In this document: positions 46,977 to 56,561 of the stretch, piece by piece
Numbering within the stretch: the stretch's first letter is position 1
Layout: each line of letters starts with the position of its first letter
Assembly (NCBI RefSeq): GCF_006152065.1
Contig: NZ_VDFW01000018.1
Span: 62,001-126,000, forward strand
DNA length: 64,000 bases
Origin: Amycolatopsis alkalitolerans
GTDB taxonomy: Bacteria; Actinomycetota; Actinomycetes; Mycobacteriales; Pseudonocardiaceae
Reading direction: 5' to 3'
Notes under the pieces: generated by a model
Databases searched by the model: none
Told to the model about the DNA's origin: nothing
What the model saw: only the letters and a program-made list of their open reading frames with translations
Translations under genes and position numbers: made by a program

Positions 46977-47809
46977 CCGGCGGCGAACGCCCATTGAGTC
47001 CGCGCAGCCTGCTGTTCCTGCCCGGAACCCGGCCCGAGCTGGTGGACAAGATCACCCGGTTCGCCCCGGACGCCGCCGTAGTCGATCTGGAGGACGCGGT
47101 GCCCGCGGCGGACAAGATCGCGGCTCGGGAGGCGGCGCTGACCGCCCTGCGGGGCAAGGACTTCGGCCGGACTATGATGCTGGTGCGGGTCAACCCGGCG
47201 GGGTCTGCCTGGTTCGCGGACGACCTCACCTCCGTGGCTCGGCTGCCGGGAATCGGCGTGGTGCTGCCGAAGTACGAGGACCGCGGCGACCTCGACCGCG
47301 TGCGCGAGCTTGTTGGCGCGCGGGTGCCGGTGATCGTCGGCCTGGAGACCGCGCGCGGCGTCGCCGACAGCCGGCAACTGCTGGCGGGGAGGCTCGACGC
47401 GGCCTACTTCGGCGCTGAGGACTACATCGCCGATGTCGGGGGACGCCGCACCGCCGAGGGCCTCGAGGTGCTCTATGCCCGCAGCCAGGTGCTCGTGGCG
47501 GCGTTCCTCAACCACGTGTCGCCGATCGACCAGGCCGTGGTCGCGGTCCGCGACGGCGAGCGGTTTCGCGTCGACGCCGCCCGCGGGCGCGAGCTCGGCT
47601 ACACCGGCAAGATCTGCGTGCACCCCCGTCAGGTCGAGCTGGCGCACGAGGCGTTCACTCCCGGCGAGGACGAGGTGCGGCACGCGCGCGACGTCCTGCG
47701 GGCCGCCGGTGCCGGGGTCGCCGTGCTGGACGGGCAGATGGTCGACGACGTGCACATCCGGATGGCGGCCGCGGTGCTGGCCCGGGTCCCCGGAACGGAG
47801 GGCTCCTGA
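46973..47809 (+). CDS. CitE-like beta-hydroxyacyl-CoA lyase
   Basis: A 278-residue HpcH/HpaI-CitE TIM-barrel protein with SLLFLPGTRPELVDKITRFA, VVDLEDAVPAADKIAAREAA, RVNPAG, GLETARGVADS and YFGAEDYIADVGG (Mg2+ ligands Glu/Asp). Overlaps accD1 by 4 nt. Its mycobacterial counterpart Rv2498c is a stereospecific beta-hydroxyacyl-CoA lyase; here it should cleave the hydrated product, giving acetyl-CoA plus a keto acid or aldehyde. Confidence 0.87.
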   Translation: MTGGERPLSPRSLLFLPGTRPELVDKITRFAPDAAVVDLEDAVPAADKIAAREAALTALRGKDFGRTMMLVRVNPAGSAWFADDLTSVARLPGIGVVLPKYEDRGDLDRVRELVGARVPVIVGLETARGVADSRQLLAGRLDAAYFGAEDYIADVGGRRTAEGLEVLYARSQVLVAAFLNHVSPIDQAVVAVRDGERFRVDAARGRELGYTGKICVHPRQVELAHEAFTPGEDEVRHARDVLRAAGAGVAVLDGQMVDDVHIRMAAAVLARVPGTEGS

Positions 47810-48765
47810 TGCGTGTCGGCCTCATGTTCCCGCCCGGCCGCGACCAGACCGACCTGGTGCGGGTGGCCCGGTGGGCCGAGGAACTCGGTTTCGACTACTT
47901 CTGCTGCGGCGAACACGTGTTCTTCCACGGGCCGATCACGAACTCGTTCGTCGGCCTCGCCGCGGCCGCGGGGGCCACCGAGCGCATCCGGTTGCTCAGC
48001 GCGCTGACCGTGCTGCCGGCATACCCGGCCGCGCTCGCGGCGAAGCTGATCGCGTCGCTCGATCAGGTCGCTCGTGGCCGGTTCGACCTGGGGGTCGGTG
48101 TCGGCGGCGAGCATCCGCCCGAGTTCGAGGCGCTCGGGGTCGCGCTCGCCGAACGCGGCAGGCGCACCGACGAGGCACTGGAGCTCCTCGCTGAGCTGTT
48201 CTCGGGCGGGCGGACGACGTTCCACGGCGGCTTCACGACGATCCGGGACCAGGCGCTGGAACCGGTTCCGGTGCAACGGCCCGGTCCTCCGGTGTGGGTC
48301 GGCGGACGGCGCCCGGCGGCGCTGCGGCGGGCCGCGCGGTACGGCGATGTCTGGCTGCCCTACCTGGTCGATCCCGGAAGACTGGCCATGAGCTTGTCCG
48401 AGGTGCGGACGCGTGCCGCGGAGTACGGGCGGCCCCCGGAGTCCGTGCGCGGCGCGGTCTTCTGCTGGGCCGCGGTGGACAGCGATCCCGCACGGGCCAG
48501 GCGCAACGTGCTCGCCGAGGTCGGTCGCACCTACCGGCAGGACCTGAGTGGGCGAGCCGAGCGCTACCTGCTGTACGGAACGCCCGAGCAGGTGCGACGG
48601 CGGATCGGCGAGTACGCCGGGGCGGGCGCGGAAGAAATGGTGTTCGCACCCGCGTGTCCGGCAGGCGAGTTCGACCAGATGGTGGACCTGTTCGCCGGTG
48701 AGGTGTTGCCGAGCATCCGGGCAGCACAGCCGGCCACGACCCCGGGAGGGCTCGTTGACGCGTGA
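47809..48765 (+). CDS. LLM-class flavin/F420-dependent oxidoreductase
   Basis: A 318-residue bacterial-luciferase-fold protein with [80 protein letters not shown] and [23 protein letters not shown] 47809 overlaps the lyase stop. It is an addition compared with the mycobacterial leucine locus. It may open the pathway by oxidising a terpenoid, ketone or other precursor; substrate unknown. Confidence 0.85.
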   Translation: MRVGLMFPPGRDQTDLVRVARWAEELGFDYFCCGEHVFFHGPITNSFVGLAAAAGATERIRLLSALTVLPAYPAALAAKLIASLDQVARGRFDLGVGVGGEHPPEFEALGVALAERGRRTDEALELLAELFSGGRTTFHGGFTTIRDQALEPVPVQRPGPPVWVGGRRPAALRRAARYGDVWLPYLVDPGRLAMSLSEVRTRAAEYGRPPESVRGAVFCWAAVDSDPARARRNVLAEVGRTYRQDLSGRAERYLLYGTPEQVRRRIGEYAGAGAEEMVFAPACPAGEFDQMVDLFAGEVLPSIRAAQPATTPGGLVDA

Positions 48766-50527
48766 ATTCGGCAAGGTCCTGGTGGCCAATCGCGGGGAGA
48801 TCGCGGTGCGGGTGATCCGGGCCTGCCGGGACGCCGGCCTGGTCGGCGTGGCCGTGTACGCCGACCAGGACACCTCGGCTCCGCATGTCCGGCTCGCCGA
48901 CGAGGCGTACGCCCTGCACGGCGCCACCGCGGCGGAGACCTATCTCGACATCGACAAGCTGCTGGACGTGGCCAAGGCGACCGGGTCGGACGCGGTACAT
49001 CCGGGATACGGGTTCCTGTCGGAGAACGCGGGCTTCGCCGAGGCGGTCATCGGAGCCGGGCTGACCTGGGTCGGCCCGCCCCCCGAGGCGATCCGCGCCC
49101 TCGGCGACAAGGTCACCGCCCGCCGGATCGCCGCACGGGTCGGCGCGCCGCTGGTGGCCGGGACGGCAGACCCGGTGTCGGGCGCCGACGAGGTGGTGGC
49201 CTTCGCGCGGCGCCATGGGCTGCCGGTGGCGATCAAGGCCTCGTTCGGCGGTGGCGGCCGAGGGCTGCGGGTCGCGTACTCGATCGAGGAAATCCCCGAA
49301 CTGTTCGAGTCCACGGTCCGGGAGGCCGCCGCGGCGTTCGGGCGCGGCGAGTGCTTCGTCGAGCGCTACCTCGAGCGGCCACGGCACGTCGAGGCACAGG
49401 TACTCGCCGACGAACACGGCACGGTGGTGGTCGTCGGCACCCGCGACTGCAGCCTGCAGCGCCGTCACCAGAAGCTGGTCGAGGAGGCGCCGGCGCCGTT
49501 CCTGACCGACGAGCAGCGGGCGACGATCCATTCCTCGGCCCAGGCGATCTGCCGCGAGGCGGGCTACCGGGGCGCCGGCACCGTCGAGTACCTGCTCGCC
49601 GCCGACGGCACGATCTCGTTCCTGGAGGTCAACACGCGGCTACAGGTCGAGCATCCGGTCACCGAGGAGACCACCGGAGTCGACCTGGTGCGCGAGCAGT
49701 TCCGGATCGCCGCGGGAATGCCGCTGTCGCTGACCGCCGACCCGCGGCCGTCCGGGCATGCCTTCGAGTTCCGCATCAACGGTGAGGATCCCGGTAGCGG
49801 CTTCCTGCCGACCCCGGGCCGGATCACCCGGCTCCGGCTGCCGGAAGGCCCGGGTATCCGCCTCGACTCCGGAGTCGAAGAGGGCAGCGTCGTCGGCGGC
49901 GCGTTCGACTCGCTGCTGGCCAAGCTGATCGTGTCCGGTCCCGACCGGGACACGGCGCTGGCGCGCAGCCGACGCGCCCTGGCGGAACTGGACGTCGCGG
50001 GCGTGGCCACGGTGCTGCCGTTCCACCGGGCCGTCGTGCGCGACCCGGCGTTCACGGGCCGGGACACCTTCGCCGTGCACACCCGGTGGGTCGAGACGGA
50101 GTTCGACAACCGGATCGAGCCGTACCGTCCGGAGGCCGAGCAGGACGGTGCCACGGTCACGGTGCTCATCGGCGGCCGGCCCATGCGGGTGCCGCTCCCG
50201 GGCCTGCGCACCCTCGGCTCCGTGGGTGAGCGCATCCTGGCGCAGGCGGAGGAACAGGCACTCGGCGGTCATGCGGCGGCCGTGGCCGGCGACCTGGTCA
50301 CCACGCCGATGCAGGGCACCGTGGTCAAGGTGGCGGTGACCGAGGGCCAGCACGTCACCGAGGGGGAGCTCGTTGCCGTGGTGGAGGCGATGAAGATGGA
50401 GAACCCGGTGAGCGCACACCGCTGCGGGGTGGTCCATGACCTGGCGGTCCAGATCGGCGACACCCCGGCCCAGGGCGCCGTGCTCTGCCGGATCGACGAC
50501 GAGGAAGGTGCGCCCGATGCAGGCTGA
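48755..50527 (+). CDS. accA1: Acyl-CoA carboxylase alpha subunit (biotin carboxylase-BCCP)
   Basis: A 590-residue protein beginning TTG 48755 with GGGAGGG 4 nt upstream, 11 nt inside the previous gene. The biotin carboxylase part shows [35 protein letters not shown] loop [10 protein letters not shown], and [20 protein letters not shown]. The C-terminal carrier domain has the biotinylation site [11 protein letters not shown] near residue 550. Pairs with the beta subunit at 45432; equals AccA1 (Rv2501c) by gene order. Confidence 0.92.
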   Translation: MTREFGKVLVANRGEIAVRVIRACRDAGLVGVAVYADQDTSAPHVRLADEAYALHGATAAETYLDIDKLLDVAKATGSDAVHPGYGFLSENAGFAEAVIGAGLTWVGPPPEAIRALGDKVTARRIAARVGAPLVAGTADPVSGADEVVAFARRHGLPVAIKASFGGGGRGLRVAYSIEEIPELFESTVREAAAAFGRGECFVERYLERPRHVEAQVLADEHGTVVVVGTRDCSLQRRHQKLVEEAPAPFLTDEQRATIHSSAQAICREAGYRGAGTVEYLLAADGTISFLEVNTRLQVEHPVTEETTGVDLVREQFRIAAGMPLSLTADPRPSGHAFEFRINGEDPGSGFLPTPGRITRLRLPEGPGIRLDSGVEEGSVVGGAFDSLLAKLIVSGPDRDTALARSRRALAELDVAGVATVLPFHRAVVRDPAFTGRDTFAVHTRWVETEFDNRIEPYRPEAEQDGATVTVLIGGRPMRVPLPGLRTLGSVGERILAQAEEQALGGHAAAVAGDLVTTPMQGTVVKVAVTEGQHVTEGELVAVVEAMKMENPVSAHRCGVVHDLAVQIGDTPAQGAVLCRIDDEEGAPDAG

Positions 50528-51551
50528 GACCAAGCGGTGGCACGAGCCCGGGCCACACCCGGTCGCCGAGGGCGTGTACCGGGTGCCGTTGTCGTTGCCC
50601 GACGACGGCTTGCGCGCCGTGAACACCTACGTCCTCGAGGACGGCGCCGGGATCACACTGATCGACCCCGGGCAGTACGGCCCGCTCGCCCGGAAGGAAC
50701 TCGGCGACGCGCTGGCCGGTCTCGGATACGGCTTCGCGGACGTGCGCCGCTGCCTGGTCACCCACATTCATCGCGACCATTACTCACAGGCCGTGGCGTT
50801 GCGCCGGGAGTTCGGCTGCCGGGTGAGTCTCGGCGAGCACGAACGCGACTCGCTCGCCGCGGCGCGGGTTTCGCCCAACTACGGCATCGACCCGCAACTG
50901 CGGACGCTCCCGCTGTGCGGGGCCGCGGAGCTCGTGGACCTGCTGGATGTGGAGCACGCCGGGCACGGGCTGCCCAACCACATCTGGGAGGATCCCGACG
51001 AGTGGCTTGCCGATGGCGACACGGTCGGGCTGACCTCCCGTACGCTGCGCGTCGCGCACACCCCTGGGCACACGCGCGGGCATGTGACGCTGCACGACCG
51101 CGACGCCGGGTTGGTGTTCAGCGGGGACCACATACTGCCGCAGATCACCCCGAGCATCGGGTTCGAGCCGGTGAGCGGTCCGTTGCCGCTGGCCGACTTC
51201 CAGGCCTCGCTGCGCAAGACCCGTGGGGCGCCGGAGGGGAGGCTGGCCCCCGCGCACGGGCCGGTGACCGGCAGCGTCCATGAGCGGGTGGGTGAGTTGC
51301 TGGCGCACCACGAGAACCGGCTGCGGCTGACGCTGGAGTCGCTGCGGGCCGGGTCGGAGTTGGTGTACGAGGTCGCCCTGGGACTGCGCTGGACTCGCCG
51401 GGAGCGCAAGCTGGATGATCTCGACCCGTTGAACCGCATGCTGGCGGTACTGGAGACCAAGGCCCATCTCGATGTCCTGGTGCGGCACCGCGAGGCCCAT
51501 TGCGAGACACGTCGCGGGCTGCTTCGCTACGTCCCGGTCACCGGACCGTGA
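50517..51551 (+). CDS. Metallo-beta-lactamase-fold hydrolase
   Basis: A 344-residue protein. Metal ligands are seen in [15 protein letters not shown] (HxHxDH variant), HTPGHTRGH and [11 protein letters not shown]. The extra C-terminal helical region with [16 protein letters not shown] fits the LACTB2-like group that hydrolyses CoA or glutathione thioesters or nucleic acids. ATG 50517 follows GAGGAAGG and overlaps accA1 by 11 nt. Last gene of the operon; thioesterase-type release is an inference from context. Confidence 0.85.
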   Translation: MQAETKRWHEPGPHPVAEGVYRVPLSLPDDGLRAVNTYVLEDGAGITLIDPGQYGPLARKELGDALAGLGYGFADVRRCLVTHIHRDHYSQAVALRREFGCRVSLGEHERDSLAAARVSPNYGIDPQLRTLPLCGAAELVDLLDVEHAGHGLPNHIWEDPDEWLADGDTVGLTSRTLRVAHTPGHTRGHVTLHDRDAGLVFSGDHILPQITPSIGFEPVSGPLPLADFQASLRKTRGAPEGRLAPAHGPVTGSVHERVGELLAHHENRLRLTLESLRAGSELVYEVALGLRWTRRERKLDDLDPLNRMLAVLETKAHLDVLVRHREAHCETRRGLLRYVPVTGP

Positions 51552-51789
51552 CTACACCTCGGCCGCGGAATATCGACGAGGCGTCTGCCTTGGATCTCGG
51601 TGATCACATCGGTCCACCAGACGTGCCGGATCGAGCGGGCTGACGGCGACCGGGATCGCCAGGCGTAGAACCCCGACCCCCCAACACCCGGTTCCTCGCG
51701 CGGCGGGCAACCCGCCGTTCGGATGACGTCAGGTCATCGATCCCTGGTTCGCTCTCCAGCGGTTTCTCGGCACCCGCGAGCTGGATGCG

Positions 51790-52845
51790 GTGGTGCTCAA
51801 CTCCTACCAGGCGGTGACGCATTTCGCGGGCACGAACCTGCTCTCACAGCTGCTGCTTCCCGATCGCCTGACCTACCTGCTCGTCACCAGGACCGGGGTC
51901 TCCCTGGTGACTTGCAACCTCGAGGCGTCGCAAGCTCGCGCGCAATCGGGAATCCAGCGGGTCGCCGAGTACGTCGAGTTCGAAGAGCCACCCGAATCGT
52001 GCTTGGCCCGCGAACTCGTTCGTCACTCGCTGGCACCGGCGAAGATCGGCGTAAAAGCACGTCGTCTGCCGGGTCACTCGCGTGATGAGATCGTCGCGCT
52101 CCTGCCCGGTCTGGAACTGGTGCCGATCGATGACGACATCCAGCTGCTGCAGACGTTCAAGTACGACAAGATCCGTGACCGTCTGGCCGGGGCCACGTGC
52201 GCCACACAGAAGGCCATTGACGAAGCTGTGGCCGCGGCCCGGCACACCAGCACCGAACTCGACGTGGTGAGTGCGATCATCTCGGGCATCTCGGGAGACG
52301 GCGGTGTCCCGGTGTTCTGTTTCTTCGGTTCCGGACCCCGCACAGTGCTCGGGCACCCGGAGGGCCGGGACGTTCGGCTCGAACGCGGAACCGTGTGGCG
52401 TACCGACGTCGGCGCTCGCTTCGACGGCGGCGTCATGTCGGACGTCGCCCGATGCGGCGTGGTCGGCGAGCCGAATCCCCGTCAGGAGCGGGCTTTCGCG
52501 ACCATCCAGGCCGCCCAGCGCGCCGGTTTCGAGCCGCTGCGTCCCGGCGCAACCGCCGCAGACGTCTACGCCGCCGTGCGAACGACCATCCGGGAGGCCG
52601 GATACGACTGGGATGTCCCGCATGTGGGACATGGTCTTGGCGTCGGCGTACACGAGGAACCCGTTTTCAGTCCCGGGAATCAGACCGTTCTCTCCCCAGG
52701 AATGGTCGTCAACGTCGAGCCCATGCTCTTTCTGGTCGACAGCGGCGGCGAGGCCTTCCACACTGAGGATCTGGCGGTCGTCACGGAAAGCGGTCACCGT
52801 CTGGTGACGGCGCCGCAGACCGAACTGCTGCGGATCGGGTCATGA
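51790..52845 (+). CDS. M24-family Xaa-Pro peptidase, N-terminus uncertain
   Basis: About 350 residues of a creatinase/prolidase-fold enzyme. Dinuclear metal ligands are in WRTDVGARFDGGVMSDVARC (two Asp), VGHGLGVGVHEEPVF (His), VVNVEPML (Glu) and FHTEDLAVVTE (Glu). Family-like sequence already starts before GTG 51790 (VIDPWFALQRFLGTREL from about 51735) but no start codon exists there after the in-frame stop at 51725. So the gene may have lost its own start or use a non-canonical one. It overlaps the following small gene. Confidence 0.75.
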   Translation: MVLNSYQAVTHFAGTNLLSQLLLPDRLTYLLVTRTGVSLVTCNLEASQARAQSGIQRVAEYVEFEEPPESCLARELVRHSLAPAKIGVKARRLPGHSRDEIVALLPGLELVPIDDDIQLLQTFKYDKIRDRLAGATCATQKAIDEAVAAARHTSTELDVVSAIISGISGDGGVPVFCFFGSGPRTVLGHPEGRDVRLERGTVWRTDVGARFDGGVMSDVARCGVVGEPNPRQERAFATIQAAQRAGFEPLRPGATAADVYAAVRTTIREAGYDWDVPHVGHGLGVGVHEEPVFSPGNQTVLSPGMVVNVEPMLFLVDSGGEAFHTEDLAVVTESGHRLVTAPQTELLRIGS

Positions 52846-53030
52846 GTTCGGACGCGCACAGCCGGCGAATCGATGCCGTCGTAGAGGAATTCGGTATCGA
52901 CGCCGTTGTGCTCGACAGGACCACGACGTTGTCGATCCTGACCGCAACCCTGCGCGACCTGCACGCGTTCGAGCACCTCGACCCGACCGGGATGCCAAGC
53001 CATGAGGCAGAAGGAACGGACCGTGGCTGA
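52842..53030 (+). CDS. Short M24-like N-terminal fragment
   Basis: A 62-residue frame whose ATG overlaps the stop of the peptidase (ATGA). The first 35 residues (RRIDAVVEEFGIDAVVLDRT) look like the N-terminal domain of a second M24 peptidase; the rest runs into the start of the amidase gene. Probably a truncated duplicate, possibly still translated by coupling. Confidence 0.45.
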   Translation: MSSDAHSRRIDAVVEEFGIDAVVLDRTTTLSILTATLRDLHAFEHLDPTGMPSHEAEGTDRG

Positions 53031-53900
53031 AATCTTCGAATGGACTCTGGTGGAAACCGCGTTCGCGCTCCGCCGAGGCCAGGTCAGTGCCCGGGAAGTG
53101 ACCGAAGCCGTCATCGACAGGGCGAACCGGACCGAACCGGTTGTGCACGCGTTTGCCGAACTGCGCGAACAGGACGCCCTCCGCCAAGCGGACCACGCGG
53201 ACCGGCTCCGGTCGAGCGGCCGGCCGCTCGGTCCGCTGCGCGGCGTCCCGATCGCCGTCAAGGACCTGATCGACGTCGAGGGATTCCCCACGCGGGCCGG
53301 TTCGCGAGCGACCGGTGACGCTCCGGCGACCACCGATGCCGCTGCCGTCCGCACCTTGCGCGCTGCCGGTGCCATCGTGATCGGGAAGACGGTCACACAC
53401 GAATTCGGCTGGGGTGCGAACGTCCCGGCGACACGCAATGCGTGGAATCCGCGGCGAGCACCGGGCGGCTCGAGCGCAGGGTCCGCCGTTGCAGTGGCGG
53501 TCGGGGCGGCCTTCGGGGCCCTGGGAACCGATACCGGCGGGTCGATCCGGGTTCCCGCGGCGCTCAACGGTGTGGTCGGGCTGAAGCCGACACTCGGATC
53601 GGTCGATACGACCGGTGTGGTCCCGATGAGCAGGTCACTCGACACGGTCGGGTGCCTGACACGAACCGTCGACGACTGCGCGACCCTGTTCACCGTCCTG
53701 GCCGGGGGCCGGTCGACCACGAACACCGGCGCGGCGTGCCGAGCCGCATCGGCTATATCAAGATCGATGACAGTGCGGGAATCGATGGTGGTGTCGCCGC
53801 CGCGATCGAGTCCGCGCTGCAGGACGCGGACTCGCCGGCCGCACGCGTCGTCGGCGTCGAGCGACCGCTGCCGGGGCTGTTCGCCGCTGTCGGGAACGGC
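53002..53900 (+). pseudogene. Amidase-signature enzyme, frameshifted and truncated
   Basis: The best start is GTG 53023 with GAAGGA upstream. The catalytic triad region is intact: Lys in VPIAVKDLIDVEGFPTRAGS and the two Ser in APGGSSAGSAVAVAVGAAFG to LGTDTGGSIRVPAALNGVVG. Near 53735 the match changes frame (VPSRIGYIKIDDSAGID, AAAIESALQDADSP). At about 53895 it stops at the edge of an IS21 fragment. Roughly half the usual 450 residues are missing, so it is inactive. Confidence 0.75.
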
Positions 53901-54404
53901 CGACCAGTCTGGCCATACCCCAGCGGGATGTCCACCGGCGGGAACCACAGATCGCACTGGGCAAGCTCACCCGGTTGATACAACGTCCGCGACACCGGAT
54001 CCGGCGGCAGGAACAGCGGCCGCAACACGCGAACTCGTTCCTTGAGCACAGTGATCGAACGGTCCCAGCCGATCCGTTCGGCGACCACCGTGGCCGGCAT
54101 CGTGGGCCACTGCTCCAACAACGCGCGGATCTGCGGTTCCACCGCATCCACGATCGACCCCCGACTCGCCCGCTGGTAACGAGGCGGTTCATGCGAGGCC
54201 AGCGCCCTGCGCACGGTGTTCTTCGAGATACCCATCTGACGGGCGATGGCCTTGATCGGCATCCCCTCACCCCGATGCAACCTGCGGATTTCTGCCCAAT
54301 CCTCCACCCTCAGCACACCCTTCCTTCCTGACTCGATCTTGAGTCAGAGTCCCGAAGGGGGTCAGTTTTCGCCCGCCAGAACCAGTTTTCACGCGACGCC
54401 GACA
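53896..54404 (-). mobile_element. istA: IS21-family fragment with istA 5' end
   Basis: The minus strand from 54316 encodes the IstA N-terminus: VEDWAEIRRLHRGEGMPIKA, IARQMGISKNTVRRALAS and GELAQCDLWFPPVDIPLGYG. It ends inside the amidase relic at about 53896, so istB and the catalytic core are gone. Upstream of istA, direct repeats of CAGTTTTC at 54363 and 54383 and a terminus CCGACA at 54404 look like the multiple-repeat end of an IS21 element. Confidence 0.7.
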
Positions 54405-54438
54405 GTAGGTCTGGTCGTGGCGCAACAACGGCCCCAGC

Positions 54439-54786
54439 GTGCGGATCAAGACTGCCAACTCATTCCCCGTGTTCCAAGGCAGCGGCGTTGGGGACCACTA
54501 TGTGGAAGTGATGGCGACCAATCGAGGGCGAGCAGCGACCACTGTCGAGAGTTGGGGCATCGAGCTGCCTGCGACGAACGAGACAGCAATCCCGGCCACC
54601 CAAGCACCGTGGTCAACTTCTCTGCCTCATCGGCTTGAGCCCCACTCCAATGCCACCTTCTATGTGCTTGCCGACGAGGTGCGCAGCATCGTCGCGCAAA
54701 AGCGGACTACTTTCCGTGACTTGCGACCGTTTGTTCGGCTCAGTACCGGCCAGAAGGTCTATGGTCGCGGCGTCCCGTTGTCCTGA
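54439..54786 (+). CDS. Hypothetical protein, possibly N-truncated
   Basis: A 115-residue frame from GTG 54439 (RIKTANSFPVFQGSGVGDHY, VEVMATNRGRAATTVESWGI). The beta-rich pattern is that of a small immunoglobulin-like domain found in actinobacterial hypothetical proteins. It begins 35 nt after the IS21 end, so its original N-terminus may have been lost. No function can be assigned. Confidence 0.5.
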   Translation: MRIKTANSFPVFQGSGVGDHYVEVMATNRGRAATTVESWGIELPATNETAIPATQAPWSTSLPHRLEPHSNATFYVLADEVRSIVAQKRTTFRDLRPFVRLSTGQKVYGRGVPLS

Positions 54787-54907
54787 CCCTGCGTGCCATT
54801 AGAAGGGGTCAACCAAGGTCAACGGCGGTGCTCCCAGACCGGGTCGAGCCGCAGGTCAGGGCCACTTTCCTCCGTGATCCACTTGATTCCCAAGCTGAGA
54901 ATCGCCG

Positions 54908-55330
54908 CTACTCGGGCAGCAGCGTGAACGCCTTCACGTGCCGGGGCCGAACCGCCCGGAAGTGCCGCTGATCCAGCGTTGCGATCTCATCGATGTCCAG
55001 GCGTTCGGCCAGGGCGATCACTGCGGCGTCGCTGGTGCCGAGAGGGAAGTCCGCGTACTGCTCGACAAGGTCGGCCATGCGGTTGTAGTCCGTGTTGGTC
55101 AGGTCGGCCGAGATGAACGCGCCTTCGGCGACGGAGCGGAGGAAACCGGCCTCGATCTTGGCGTTGCCAAGGCGCCCGAGCAGGTAGCCGACTTCGGCGA
55201 CGATGGGGGACGGGACGAGGATCGGGCGGTTCGCCAGGTGGAGACCCGTGAACAGCTCGGTGCAGCGGTGGTAGTCGGTGTCTCGACGGATCGAGGCGGC
55301 GACCAGCGGACCCGTGTCACAGATGATCAC
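54908..55330 (-). CDS. vapC: PIN-domain toxin (VapC-type)
   Basis: A 140-residue PIN protein with the acidic active-site set: ICDTGPLVAA (Asp), SPIVAEVGYLLG (Glu), DFPLGTSDAAVIALAERLD (Asp) and IATLDQRHF (Asp). PIN toxins are endoribonucleases. It lies 3 nt after the antitoxin gene in the same operon. Confidence 0.88.
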   Translation of the reverse strand: MIICDTGPLVAASIRRDTDYHRCTELFTGLHLANRPILVPSPIVAEVGYLLGRLGNAKIEAGFLRSVAEGAFISADLTNTDYNRMADLVEQYADFPLGTSDAAVIALAERLDIDEIATLDQRHFRAVRPRHVKAFTLLPE

Positions 55331-55333
55331 GTG

Positions 55334-55543
55334 CTACTGGCCGAACCCCTCGGCGAGCAGCTCCTTCGCACGAGCACCGATCGCAGTCCCGTCCCCTTCG
55401 ATGCTCCCGAAGAAGACCGGCGGCCACGTCACCTCGTGGACCGGGCGAAGGTGCCTGCGCACGTCGGCGAGCACCTGCGGGACCTCTTCCTCGGGAAGCT
55501 CGTCCACCAGGCGCTTCAGCTCATCACGCTCAGGGCTACTCAT
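55334..55543 (-). CDS. VapB-type antitoxin
   Basis: A 69-residue protein from ATG 55543 (SSPERDELKRLVDELPEEEV). It is short, acidic and helical at the N-terminus with a flexible C-terminal end (GDGTAIGARAKELLAEGFGQ), as antitoxins that neutralise PIN toxins usually are. It precedes the toxin gene and would repress the operon. Confidence 0.75.
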   Translation of the reverse strand: MSSPERDELKRLVDELPEEEVPQVLADVRRHLRPVHEVTWPPVFFGSIEGDGTAIGARAKELLAEGFGQ

Positions 55544-55598
55544 GCGAACCAGTCTACGATGGGGCAGGCGCGGAGCGCCGGAAACCCGCTGATCCGGG

Positions 55599-55629
55599 CG
55601 TTGCTGTACAGCAGCAAAGTACAGCAACG
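55599..55629. promoter_or_regulatory. 11-bp inverted repeat upstream of vapBC
   Basis: CGTTGCTGTAC (55599-55609) and GTACAGCAACG (55619-55629) are perfect complements around a 9-nt spacer, 56 nt upstream of the antitoxin ATG. The size suits an operator for the VapBC complex. Confidence 0.5.
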
Positions 55630-55710
55630 GCACCGACCGACAACGACCGTCACCGGCCATTATTGCCCCAACCATGACCTCGCTGACCTGGGAAAACTCC
55701 GATGCTGACA

Positions 55711-55753
55711 GTTCGCATCGAGAAGGTCAGGGGTTCGATTCCCTTCAGCTCCA
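55711..55753 (+). repeat. 3' part of tRNA-Ala(CGC): integration-site remnant
   Basis: The sequence carries a tRNA 3' half: anticodon loop TTCGCAT (anticodon CGC), stem CGAGA, variable loop AGGTC, T-arm AGGGGTTCGATTCCCTT and acceptor strand CAGCTCC with discriminator A. The 5' stem before it (GACAG) does not pair, so the 5' half is absent. This is the pattern left at one end of an element inserted in a tRNA gene. No second copy or integrase is visible in the window. Confidence 0.7.
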
Positions 55754-56483
55754 CAGACGTATTTTGGACATGCGACGCCGAATTGAGTCGGTTTCGTTAC
55801 ACAGACTGATTCGATCGGTTCCTGATCAGGGACGTTGCCGCATAGACCTGTCAGACCAAACGCTGAGGTGGGCGCACCTTTCGATCCTCGGCAGTGGTCG
55901 GCACCGTGACACAGCTGCTGTGACAGCGGGACTGGGCCGACGCGGAGATCGTCGACATCGTGGACACCACCGGTACCAGCCGATCAGCCTGTACGTCACG
56001 TTCTGCAGCAAGCTGGCCCTTGCGTCTGGGCGGGCTGCGCCGCCTGGCCGAGCACGCCGAACCCGCGTTCACCGCGCTGGAAACCGGCGGGCGTGGTCTG
56101 ACGACGAGCGCGGGCTTCTTCGGCGGGCAGATCACCGCCCGCTGCGCGGGTCCGCTGGTGCCCCTGGGCTCCTGGCCACGAATCTCCGGCAGGCATGCAC
56201 CTTCGGGGATGTACTTGCCGAGCAGCACCAGCGAGCGTGGGACGCGCAACGGGCTGCGCTGGACTCGGCCGGACCTTGGCCAGCTTCGCCCGGAGATCGA
56301 TCTCGACGCCACCGCGGAGCGATCTCGTGCTGGCAGCGCAGGGCGTTAACCTGCGCTCGCGGGCCGACGCCGACGCGTCGCCCCTGAACGCGCTGCGCGG
56401 TCCCGGCGACAAGACCCGACACCTGGCCGCGAGCCCTCCGTCGCGCGGGTCGGTCATCATGCTGGCGGCCTGCGGTGACCCAT
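55754..56483. other. Degenerate region between tRNA scar and ferredoxin gene
   Basis: No intact gene is recognised. Parts look like fragments of coding sequence in shifting frames, for instance RLAEHAEPAFTALETGGRGL near 56045 and LLATNLRQACTFGDVLAEQH near 56170 on the plus strand, but I cannot name a family. Position beside the tRNA-Ala scar fits decayed element DNA. Confidence 0.4.
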
Positions 56484-56487
56484 CCAT

Positions 56488-56513
56488 TTTGACGAGTATC
56501 GTTGTATTAACTA
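56488..56513. promoter_or_regulatory. Operator-like motif, copy A (ferredoxin promoter)
   Basis: On the minus strand this reads TAGTTAATAC then AACGATACTCGTCAAA, the same layout as copies B and C. On the plus strand TTGACG (56489-56494) sits inside it, so a regulator bound here would cover the -35 region of the ferredoxin gene, whose ATG is 48 nt downstream. Confidence 0.55.
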
Positions 56514-56561
56514 GGTACGCTGGTCGGGTTTGCGGCGTGGTACTCCAGAAGGGAGCAAGGG

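Noticed and set aside
45360-46994. Minus-strand open frame of about 540 codons over accD1
   Set aside because: Antisense shadow of a well-supported carboxyltransferase.
46973-47809. Itaconate/citramalyl-CoA pathway as the main role of the CitE-like gene
   Set aside because: MaoC, CitE and a CoA-transferase would fit, but the coupled acyl-CoA dehydrogenase and biotin-dependent carboxylase fit the leucine-type locus better.
55996-56487. Minus-strand gene starting next to operator copy A
   Set aside because: The promoter layout resembles copy B, but the 160-codon frame has no family-like sequence and high Arg/Pro/Ala content.
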